Position numbers and translations under genes: made by a program. Positions 7,306 to 12,708 of a stretch of 19,129 nt of DNA are shown piece after piece (the first letter of the stretch is position 1; every line of letters starts with the position of its first letter). The stretch lies in assembly GCA_045641505.1 (NCBI GenBank), contig JAZUHB010000059.1:1-19129 (forward strand). The letters run 5' to 3'. The stretch is from JAZQNF01 sp045641505. Lineage in GTDB: Bacteria; Bacillota; Clostridia; Lachnospirales; Bianqueaceae. Below the pieces are notes generated by a model. It ran no database searches. It worked only from the letters and a program-made list of their open reading frames with translations, and had not been told where the DNA came from.

Positions 7306-8463
7306 TTATTTCGTGGGATCCAGACTGTCGAAGAGCCCGTTCAGCTCCTCGGTGCTCATGTAACGCTTGAGGCCGCTCTTCACGGTCAGGGTGCCGGCCG
7401 CGATCTGCGCCGCGACATCCGCCAGATAGGCGCGGTCCGCCTCGGAGACGGTGGCGCGGAAGTTCGCGTTGTCGACGTAGCCGATCTTGCCCTCCGCGAT
7501 GCCCAGGACCTCCAGGTCGCCGTAGGTCAGGGTGCCGGCCAGGAAGGCCTCGCAGGCCTCGTAGAGCGCGTCGCCCACGCGCTTCTCGATGGAGGTGACG
7601 ATGACCGCCGCCTTCTCGGGATCGCTGTTCTCATAATAGGAATACTGGTCGCTGTCGACGCCGATGATGTGCTTGCCGGAGAGCTTCGCCGCCTCGATGC
7701 AGCCGATGCCGGCCTGGGAGGCCGCGGCGAAGAGGACGCTGACGTCCTTGCCGTAGTAGGTCTGGGCGAGGGACTTGCCCTTGGGGCTGTCCACGAAGTC
7801 GCCGATGAAGGAGAGGTAGGCGCCGGTATCCGCGCCGCGCTCCGCGTTCACCGCCGCAACGCCCTGCATGAAGCCGCAGGCGAAGTCGTTGATGACATCG
7901 TTGGCCGCGCCGCCGATGAAGGCGGTGTTGGCCGCGCCGTCCTCCGCGGACATGAGCGCCGCCAGAACGCCGGCGAGATAGCCGCCCTCATTCTGGCTGA
8001 ACATGATGGAGTGGACCGTGGGGAAGGAAGCGGCCGCGCCGTCCTTGATTTCGGTATCGAAAATGATGAAGCGGCGATCCGCGTATTTTTCTTTTTTGAC
8101 GAGACGCTGCAGGGGCTCCCGCATGTCCGTGGTACCCACGATGATCAGATCGTAGGCTTCATTGGCCGTCTTGGTAAGGGTGGACTCGTAGACGGTGGCG
8201 TCGCTGGAGCCCATCTCGACGATCTTGACCTCCGCCTCGGGATGGTCTTCCCGGAAACGGAGCAGGCCGGCGTTGGCGGAATCCCAGAAGGACATGTCGC
8301 CCAGGTCGCCGGAAATCAGAAGCGCCACGCGGAACACGCCGTCGTCCAGGGACGCGACGCCGGAGGGGGCGCTGCTCTCCTCGCCGCCGCCTCCGCAGGC
8401 AGTCAGCGTGAAGGCGGAAAGGGCCATCAGTACGCACAGAAGCAACGCAAGTAGCTTTTTCAT
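7306..8463 (-). CDS. BMP-family nucleoside-binding lipoprotein
   Basis: This 385-residue solute-binding lipoprotein has a signal peptide (MKKLLALLLCVLMALSAF) ending in the lipobox LTAC, with the lipidated Cys at residue 23, and a short Gly/Ser linker follows. The mature part has the two-lobed type I binding-protein fold of the BMP/PnrA family. VFRVALLISGDLGDMSFWDSANAGL begins the first lobe, and ASQAGIGCIEAAKLSGKHIIGVDSDQYSYY is the family's ligand-pocket region, with VTSIEKRVGDALYEA after it. BMP relatives such as PnrA and B. subtilis NupN bind purine nucleosides. It is the first gene of the transporter operon. The start is supported by GGAGG five bases before ATG. The exact ligand cannot be read from the sequence. 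Confidence 0.9.
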   Translation of the reverse strand: MKKLLALLLCVLMALSAFTLTACGGGGEESSAPSGVASLDDGVFRVALLISGDLGDMSFWDSANAGLLRFREDHPEAEVKIVEMGSSDATVYESTLTKTANEAYDLIIVGTTDMREPLQRLVKKEKYADRRFIIFDTEIKDGAAASFPTVHSIMFSQNEGGYLAGVLAALMSAEDGAANTAFIGGAANDVINDFACGFMQGVAAVNAERGADTGAYLSFIGDFVDSPKGKSLAQTYYGKDVSVLFAAASQAGIGCIEAAKLSGKHIIGVDSDQYSYYENSDPEKAAVIVTSIEKRVGDALYEACEAFLAGTLTYGDLEVLGIAEGKIGYVDNANFRATVSEADRAYLADVAAQIAAGTLTVKSGLKRYMSTEELNGLFDSLDPTK

Positions 8464-8526
8464 ATTAACCTCCCGAAAGGATGAAAACTTGGCAGACCAT
8501 ACATTTTTACAGGAAAAAGGGAGACA

Positions 8527-8555
8527 TCCGGGCCGGCCTCACCGACCGGCCCGGA
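8527..8555 (-). terminator. GC-rich hairpin between the DUF4430-like gene and the BMP operon (terminator or attenuator)
   Basis: TCCGGGCCGG (8527-8536) and CCGGCCCGGA (8546-8555) form a perfect 10-bp stem with a 9-nt loop. On the minus strand the nearest U-run (five Us at about 8514-8518) comes only about eight bases after the stem, separated by GTCTCCC. It is therefore not an ideal intrinsic terminator and may be leaky. It follows the small lipoprotein gene and precedes the BMP gene. No convincing separate promoter was found in 8464-8526, so partial read-through into the transport operon is possible. Confidence 0.55.
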
Positions 8556-8580
8556 AGCAATCAGCCTATCGGCCGTTTCA

Positions 8581-9021
8581 TTACCACTGAACCGTTTCGT
8601 AAGAAACGAGGATGTAGTCGCCTTCAAAAACATGAACGTCGTTGATAGCGAAGTTGGTGGGGTTGTTGCCCTGATAGTACCACATCCAGTAGTTAGGATC
8701 TTCGTTGGAATAGTTACCGATGTTGGTAATGAAACCTTCGAGGATACCGGCCTGAGAAATACCCTTCTCAAGAACCGCCGCATAAGCGAATTCGCAGGCA
8801 TACAGGGTATCGGAGGTAACGGTCACCTTGCCGCAGAAGAGGACATCCTCACCGGCAACGATTTTGACGTTGGCGGTAACGGTGCCGGCCCAGTCGCTGG
8901 CGCCTTCTACTTTGTAAGTAGTGGTGTCTTCGCCGACCTTGAAGGGGGTCTCAGTCTTCGCGCAGGCTACCATGCTGACGGTCAGCAGAGCTGCAAAAAC
9001 GAGTGCAAGAACCTTTTTCAT
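8581..9021 (-). CDS. Small lipoprotein with DUF4430-like domain
   Basis: This 146-residue predicted exported lipoprotein has signal peptide MKKVLALVFAALLTVSMVAC, with the lipobox MVAC and Cys20. The mature region is acidic and beta-rich. The C-terminal stretch (GISQAGILEGFITNIG, then NYWMWYYQGNNPTNFAIND and FEGDYILVSYE) resembles DUF4430/transcobalamin C-terminal-like domains, which typically read W-x-Y-x-x-N-G ... dGD-x-i-x-x-x-Y. That match is by eye. The frame stays open further upstream, but the ATG at 9021 is chosen because it opens a classic signal peptide and follows AAGGAG at good spacing. The gene lies 49 bases downstream of the PHP lipoprotein gene on the same strand, so the two are probably cotranscribed. 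The composition is visibly less GC-rich than that of the flanking operons. Function unknown; small-molecule or partner binding at the cell surface is a guess. Confidence 0.8.
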   Translation of the reverse strand: MKKVLALVFAALLTVSMVACAKTETPFKVGEDTTTYKVEGASDWAGTVTANVKIVAGEDVLFCGKVTVTSDTLYACEFAYAAVLEKGISQAGILEGFITNIGNYSNEDPNYWMWYYQGNNPTNFAINDVHVFEGDYILVSYETVQW

Positions 9022-9054
9022 TTTGTTTCTCCTTATAAAAATGTATTTATTGAA

Positions 9055-9068
9055 ACGGCTGATGCCGT
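9055..9068 (-). other. Small intercistronic hairpin
   Basis: ACGGC-TGAT-GCCGT forms a 5-bp stem with a tetraloop directly after the PHP lipoprotein stop codon. No continuous U-run follows on the minus strand, so it is unlikely to be a full terminator. It could act as an mRNA 3'-end stabiliser or a weak pause site between the two lipoprotein genes. Confidence 0.4.
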
Positions 9069-9070
9069 AA

Positions 9071-10582
9071 TCAATCGATGAGGAAGGGATTGGAGATGGC
9101 ATAAATGCCCCAGTCGCCGAGCGCTTCGATGAGGATCCAGTCCTGAGAGGCGACTTCGACGGTGATCTCGCCGACATAATCGGTCGTGCCGGCGCAGTCG
9201 AACGTCTGAACGATTTCACCGTTTCGGACGATGCGCAGAGTCTCGAGGCCATCGCGGCAGAAGATATCGGCGGAAATGGTCACGGTGCCGTCAGCGGCGG
9301 TGACATGGTCGCCGTAAACAGCGCCGTCGATGCTGCAGTTGAGGATCGGACCGTTGGAGATGAAGCTGTGGCCGTTTTTCAGCGCGTCGAGCACGTTCTC
9401 CTGGTTGAGGTCTTCGCCGTTCAGATGCACATAGGTGGTGGGGTTGCCGCAGTACTTACCCATATAGCGGCAGAGATTGTAGTACTCAGACAGGGTATAG
9501 CTTTCCTGTCCGATGTAGGCGCGCTTGGTGCTGTCGGCAGGGCCCTGGGAGTCATGGTTGTCGGTGCCGCCGGTGGCTGCGATGAACGCGCCGCCGTCCT
9601 TCATCCGGTTCAGGCAGTCATACCACAAGAGCTTGGCGCTGTTGTTCTGGTTTTCGGCGTTCTTCGTGTCGAAGCGGCTGTCCGGCACGGTGAAGTAGCC
9701 GTTCCAGATTTCGATGGTATCGAAGGTTGCGATGGCCTCGTAATCGTCTTCGGCGAGGAAGTTCATCGCACCCATGTTGGTGGAGGAATAGGGATGATTG
9801 ATCTGCGCGAGGCCGCCCTGACGCTGGGCCTGCCGGGCGATGTAGATGATCTTCTCGCGGGCATAGTCGTTCTTTTGGGCACTGGAGCGCTCGGCTTCGG
9901 TAAAGCCGATTTCATACTTATCGAAGGTCATGCCGGTGCCGAGGGTGTTGAAGTGACCGAACTCGGTCGTGTTCTCGACGCCGTCGAAGCCCCGGAAAAT
10001 GCGCTTGGTGCCATCGGTTTCGGTCAGCACGTTCACGGTGGTTTCACGCCACTCGGCGAGGCCGCGGCTGACATTATGGTCAGTCAGGAACCCCCAGTAA
10101 AGGCCGACGGAGGAATTGGCGACCGCGGCGCTCTCGATGGAGTCCGCGCCGTCGGAATAGTTCGTGTGCTGATGCGCATCGCCAGCAATCCAGCCATCCG
10201 CGTAGGAATCGTTGAGCTGGTTCAGGCGGACATCCTGCAGGTAGTAAATCTTCAGGCTCTCGACGGTGATTTCCACTGTCTTGGTGGAAAACTCCGTGCC
10301 CTTATTGAAGATGAGGGTATACTGACCGGGCGCCAGCTGAAGGTTGTAGCCGCCGTAGGCGTTGGTGACGGTACGGTAGGCATTGTTGTCCCCGTCGATG
10401 ACCAGAATGCCCGCCGTCAGCATGTCTCCGTTGCCGGACAGCACCTTGCCGCGGACCTTGCCGCAGGGAACGGCCTGTTCTTCTTCCTGAACGGGCTCGG
10501 GGGCGGGCTGGCAGGCCGCGAAAGAAGCGCAGAAAAGGACTGCGCAAAGCAGAACAGAAAGACTTCTCACGTACTTTTTCAT
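9071..10582 (-). CDS. CehA/McbA-type PHP-domain metallohydrolase lipoprotein
   Basis: This 503-residue exported lipoprotein has signal peptide MKKYVRSLSVLLCAVLFCASFAAC (lipobox FAAC, Cys24). Residues about 43-115 look like a carboxypeptidase-regulatory-like beta-sandwich (GKVRGKVLSGNGDML, then YRTVTNAYGGYNLQLAPGQYTLIF). From about residue 130 comes a PHP metal-dependent phosphoesterase domain of the CehA/McbA group. Its likely metal ligands are His137 and His139 (GDAHQHTNYSDG), Asp144, Asp168-His169 (TDHN), His263 (INHPYS), and Asp341 and His343 (GGTDNHD). Family members hydrolyse esters or phosphoesters; substrates vary widely, and this one is unknown. An AGGT ribosome binding site precedes the ATG. 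It diverges from the AraC-type gene, a likely regulator. Lower GC than the downstream operon hints at separate ancestry. It might release nucleosides for the neighbouring importer, but nothing in the sequence proves that. Confidence 0.85.
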   Translation of the reverse strand: MKKYVRSLSVLLCAVLFCASFAACQPAPEPVQEEEQAVPCGKVRGKVLSGNGDMLTAGILVIDGDNNAYRTVTNAYGGYNLQLAPGQYTLIFNKGTEFSTKTVEITVESLKIYYLQDVRLNQLNDSYADGWIAGDAHQHTNYSDGADSIESAAVANSSVGLYWGFLTDHNVSRGLAEWRETTVNVLTETDGTKRIFRGFDGVENTTEFGHFNTLGTGMTFDKYEIGFTEAERSSAQKNDYAREKIIYIARQAQRQGGLAQINHPYSSTNMGAMNFLAEDDYEAIATFDTIEIWNGYFTVPDSRFDTKNAENQNNSAKLLWYDCLNRMKDGGAFIAATGGTDNHDSQGPADSTKRAYIGQESYTLSEYYNLCRYMGKYCGNPTTYVHLNGEDLNQENVLDALKNGHSFISNGPILNCSIDGAVYGDHVTAADGTVTISADIFCRDGLETLRIVRNGEIVQTFDCAGTTDYVGEITVEVASQDWILIEALGDWGIYAISNPFLID

Positions 10583-10597
10583 CTTTCGACCTCGCGT

Positions 10598-10625
10598 TTT
10601 ATAATAAAATGTATTGACTCTTCAA
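10598..10625 (-). promoter_or_regulatory. Probable promoter of the PHP lipoprotein gene
   Basis: On the minus strand, TTGAAG (10620-10625) and TATAAA (10598-10603) are 16 bases apart, and the predicted start of transcription lies in the short leader before the ATG at 10582. The -35 box abuts the plus-strand -35 box of the divergent AraC-type gene. Both are covered by the palindrome TATTGA-CTCT-TCAATA (10612-10627). Confidence 0.5.
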
Positions 10626-10644
10626 TAAATCAATGAAATAATAT
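10614..10644 (+). promoter_or_regulatory. Probable promoter of the AraC-type regulator gene
   Basis: TTGACT (10614-10619) is a good -35 box. The -10 is ATAATA/TAATAT at 10638-10644, giving an 18-19 base spacer, slightly long. The region also repeats TCAAT-type words (10622, 10630), which may be regulator half-sites. It lies 40 bases upstream of the preferred start codon. Confidence 0.5.
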
Positions 10645-10681
10645 TTTCATACCATTTTCAACCAAGGAAATGCCAAAAACT

Positions 10682-11578
10682 ATGCAAATCGAGCCAAACA
10701 TCACAATCTTCGACACGACGCATCTGAGCGCGGAGCATCCGCTCTCCCCTGAGGGCTCCCTGTACAGCTCCTACCTGTCGGAAACCCCTTCGGCGCTCCA
10801 TTATCACGACTTTTTCGAGATCGGCTACTGCGAGCGCGGCGCCGGCATTTTCAACGTCGACGGCGACCCGATCCCCTTCCACGGCGAGTGCGTGAGCATC
10901 ATCTACGAGGGGCAGGCCCACATCGCGCAGAGCACCAATGCGGAACGGAGCTTCTGGCATTTCCTCTACATCGATCTGTCCCTGCTCTTCGCCGGCGGCA
11001 ACCTCGCGGGCCCGGAGGCGTTGGGACGTCGGCACTGCCTGCACTGGCAGGACTACTCCTTCCCCTGCATCCTGCCGCGGAGCGAGTATCCGGAGTTCTT
11101 CGAGCTGGTGCGCCAGATCCTGCGGGAATCCTCCGAGATGAACGAGCTCGCGCTGGAAAGCATCCGCGGACTGGTCTACGCCCTCCTCGTCAAGCATGAG
11201 CGGCTTTTCGTGCCGCTCTCCGACAGTGTGCACGCCGGATCGGCCTCGCGCGTCCGGCTGATGCAGGAGCTGGAGCCCGCGCTGAACTATATCAACGAGC
11301 ACTTTGCCGAGCCGGTCACGGTCGACCAGCTGGTGGCGGTCTCCTCCCTCTCGAAGAGCAATCTGCAGCGGAAGATGATCGCGCTGACGGGCCGGCCGCC
11401 GCTGCAGTACGTGCACCTGACCCGGCTGAAATACGCCTGCGCCCTGCTCACGGACCGGAGCCGCTCCATCGCGGACGTCGCCGGCGAGGTGGGCTACAAT
11501 CTGTCGAGCTTCAACCGCGAGTTCCGCAAGGAATTCGGGGCCTCGCCCTCGGAATGGCTGAAGAAGCGCGAAAAATAA
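10682..11578 (+). CDS. AraC-family transcriptional regulator
   Basis: This 298-residue DNA-binding protein belongs to the AraC/XylS family. The N-terminal half is a cupin-type sensor domain (about residues 30-110, with LHYHDFFEIGYCERGAGIFNVDG and a conserved-looking AHIAQSTNAERSFWHFLYIDL). The last 100 residues are the double helix-turn-helix domain: LNYINEHFAEPVTVDQLVAVSSLSKSNLQRKM for the first, then RSIADVAGEVGYNLSSFNREFRKEFGASPSEW for the second. An in-frame ATG 12 bases earlier (10670) directly abuts the AAGGAA ribosome binding site with no spacer, so the ATG at 10682 is preferred. The divergent PHP/DUF4430 lipoprotein genes are the obvious target, and the adjacent nucleoside-type operon is a possible one. 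The effector is probably a small sugar-like ligand, as is common for this family, but it cannot be named. Confidence 0.9.
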   Translation: MQIEPNITIFDTTHLSAEHPLSPEGSLYSSYLSETPSALHYHDFFEIGYCERGAGIFNVDGDPIPFHGECVSIIYEGQAHIAQSTNAERSFWHFLYIDLSLLFAGGNLAGPEALGRRHCLHWQDYSFPCILPRSEYPEFFELVRQILRESSEMNELALESIRGLVYALLVKHERLFVPLSDSVHAGSASRVRLMQELEPALNYINEHFAEPVTVDQLVAVSSLSKSNLQRKMIALTGRPPLQYVHLTRLKYACALLTDRSRSIADVAGEVGYNLSSFNREFRKEFGASPSEWLKKREK

Positions 11579-11597
11579 TTATTACGATGGAAATAAA

Positions 11598-11633
11598 AAA
11601 CGAGCCGGGCTCCCGCAGGAACCCGGCCCGTTT
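11598..11633. terminator. Bidirectional terminator between the AraC-type and MarR-like genes
   Basis: GCCGGG (11604-11609) pairs with CCCGGC (11622-11627). An outer CG/CG and AAA/TTT extension follows one A/C mismatch, and an inner TCC/GGA pair shortens the loop. The minus strand is followed by a run of six Ts (complement of 11595-11600), a strong signal for the MarR-like gene. The plus-strand tail, TTTCATTC, is weaker. It fits two convergent genes ending at 11578 and 11664. Confidence 0.8.
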
Positions 11634-11663
11634 CATTCAGGCAGTGTATTCAGCCCGGCGCGC

Positions 11664-12443
11664 TCAGGCGTTGGCTTCCGCCGCGGCCTTCCGCTCCGCT
11701 TCCTTCGCCTTCTTGGCGTCGGAGAGCTTGCGGAGCAGGCGGACCAGCTCGGCCTTCTCGTCATCGGTCAGGCAGGCGAAGCGCTCGGCCCGGCGGGCTT
11801 CACGCTCGGCCTTCTTCGCGGCGATGAAGGCGGCAGCCTTCTCGCTCACGGCGTAGCGGATCTCGCCGTCGGCGAAATCGGCGGTCACGAGACCCTTCTC
11901 CTGAAGCAGGTAGAGCTTCGCGGAGAGCGCGACGGCGGGGACGTTCAGCTTCTCGGCCAGGGCCTTCTGGCTCAGGCTGCCGCCCTTGTACAGGGTGCGC
12001 ATGACAGAGCCGAAGCCCTCCGGCTTGCGGCCGCCGCGATGGCAGGGCGCGCCGTAGCCCATGGGGCCGAAGCCGGGACCGAAGCCGCGACCGGCAAATT
12101 CGGGACGGCCGAAGCCGGGGCCAAAGCCGCGGCCGGCAAATTCGGGACAGCCGAAGTCGGGGCCAAAGCCGCGGCCGGCAAACTCGGGACGGAAACCATG
12201 GCCCATCGGACCGTAGCCCTTGTGGCAGCCATGACCCATGGGGCCGTGGCCCTTATGGCAGCCATGACCCATAGGACCGTGGCCCTTGTGGCAGCCGTGG
12301 CCCTTATGGCCGCGCAGCTCTCTCCAGAGCTCGTTCAGTTCCATCTCGACAGTCTTCTCAGTATTGTTCTCATTCATGTTCATGTTCGTATCCTCCTTGA
12401 TTTCGTTCACAGATTTTCCTTCAGCATTATAATAGTCACACAT
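11664..12443 (-). CDS. MarR-like winged-helix regulator with Gly/His/Cys- and Gly/Phe-rich N-terminal repeats
   Basis: This 259-residue protein has two unlike halves. Residues 1-45 are polar and charged (MCDYYNAEGK at the start). Residues 51-83 are three copies of CHKGHGPMGHG, and residues 86-127 are three copies of a 14-residue unit around PEFAGRGFGPGFG. Residues 145-260 form a MarR-type winged helix. SVMRTLYKGGSLSQKALAEKLNV and LSAKLYLLQEKGLVTADFADGEIRYAVSEK match the helix-turn-helix and wing, and a basic/acidic coiled helix (AKKAEREARRAERF... DDEKAELVRLLRKL) follows that is typical of the dimerisation end. The start at 12443 is preferred over upstream codons because AAAGGAGA lies eight bases before it. 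Its promoter contains a cluster of palindromes, so autorepression is likely. The His and Cys content suggests metal sensing or storage, as inference only. It is flanked by terminators and is probably monocistronic. Confidence 0.8.
   Translation of the reverse strand: MCDYYNAEGKSVNEIKEDTNMNMNENNTEKTVEMELNELWRELRGHKGHGCHKGHGPMGHGCHKGHGPMGHGCHKGYGPMGHGFRPEFAGRGFGPDFGCPEFAGRGFGPGFGRPEFAGRGFGPGFGPMGYGAPCHRGGRKPEGFGSVMRTLYKGGSLSQKALAEKLNVPAVALSAKLYLLQEKGLVTADFADGEIRYAVSEKAAAFIAAKKAEREARRAERFACLTDDEKAELVRLLRKLSDAKKAKEAERKAAAEANA
12063..12188 (-). repeat. Three 42-bp in-frame tandem repeats in the MarR-like gene
   Basis: Three consecutive 42-bp units encode the 14-residue motif PEFAGRGFGPxFGx (protein residues 86-127). 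The middle positions vary (Asp/Gly and Cys/Arg/Pro). High nucleotide identity between units, including codon choice, points to recent slippage-type expansion. Confidence 0.85.
12195..12293 (-). repeat. Three 33-bp in-frame tandem repeats in the MarR-like gene
   Basis: Three 33-bp units encode CHKGHGPMGHG (protein residues 51-83), with Tyr replacing one His in the last unit. A partial unit (HKGHG) precedes them. Each full unit offers one Cys and three His residues, a possible metal-binding array. Confidence 0.85.
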
Positions 12444-12487
12444 TTCGCATTCTCCTTTCACGCGCGCGGGGCGCAGGCAGATCACTT

Positions 12488-12501
12488 GTCAGGTACCTGA
12501 C
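12488..12501. promoter_or_regulatory. Operator palindrome A, leader of the MarR-like gene
   Basis: GTCAGGTACCTGAC is a perfect 14-bp palindrome located 45 bases upstream of the MarR-like start codon, downstream of the predicted promoter. It shares the AGGTACCT core with the two promoter-proximal sites, and a partial copy (GTACCTT, 12519-12525) lies between them. Confidence 0.65.
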
Positions 12502-12548
12502 GGCAACAGTATTTTTTTGTACCTTTGCCGGAGGCCTCAGCCCTCTTC

Positions 12549-12584
12549 GTAAGGTACCTGTTTATTATATAGCAGGTACCTTAC
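12549..12584. promoter_or_regulatory. Paired operator palindromes B and C bracketing the -10 box of the MarR-like gene
   Basis: GTAAGGTACCTG (12549-12560) and its exact reverse complement CAGGTACCTTAC (12573-12584) are separated by 12 AT-rich bases that contain the -10 box. The GGTACC centres are 22 bp apart, about two helical turns. One copy fills the -35/-10 spacer and the other covers the initiation region, the classic layout for repression by a dimeric winged-helix protein. The product of the downstream gene is the natural candidate. Confidence 0.72.
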
Positions 12585-12592
12585 TTTTGCAA
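12564..12592 (-). promoter_or_regulatory. Promoter of the MarR-like gene
   Basis: On the minus strand, TTGCAA (12587-12592) and a consensus TATAAT (12564-12569) are separated by exactly 17 bases. The leader to the start codon is about 115 bases and carries palindrome A. The -35 also overlaps a looser palindrome, AAGTACTT (12591-12598). Confidence 0.75.
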
Positions 12593-12674
12593 GTACTTTT
12601 TTGAAAATTTTTTCAGATTTTTTCACTTTTTCGGCAAAAAATCCCGAAATCAGCCCCAAAATAGCCAAAAAAAG

Positions 12675-12702
12675 AAAGAAGACGTCCGAAAACGTCTTCT
12701 TT
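12675..12702 (-). terminator. Terminator of the GPH-MATE operon
   Basis: AAAGAAGACGT (12675-12685) and ACGTCTTCTTT (12692-12702) form a perfect 11-bp stem with loop CCGAAA just after the MATE stop. On the minus strand C and seven Ts follow the stem (complement of 12667-12674). It separates the MATE gene from the MarR-like promoter. Confidence 0.85.
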
Positions 12703-12708
12703 TTCCTA

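Noticed and set aside
5674..8454. A 926-codon open frame on the plus strand antisense to the transporter genes
   Set aside because: It runs exactly opposite well-supported minus-strand genes in GC-rich DNA. The product is a compositionally odd Asp/Gly/Ala/His-rich chain with no recognisable domain. It is a codon-bias shadow.
8464..8526. Riboswitch upstream of the BMP gene
   Set aside because: The leader is short, and apart from one terminator-like hairpin I see no conserved purine or other known aptamer core.
9022..9252. Upstream extension of the DUF4430-like gene into the PHP gene
   Set aside because: The added 77 residues are antisense-like low-quality sequence, and they would bury the signal peptide that begins at 9021.
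12063..12293. Tandem repeats read as a CRISPR or an assembly duplication
   Set aside because: The 33- and 42-bp units keep the reading frame and encode regular Gly/His and Gly/Phe motifs within one intact gene, so they are protein repeats.
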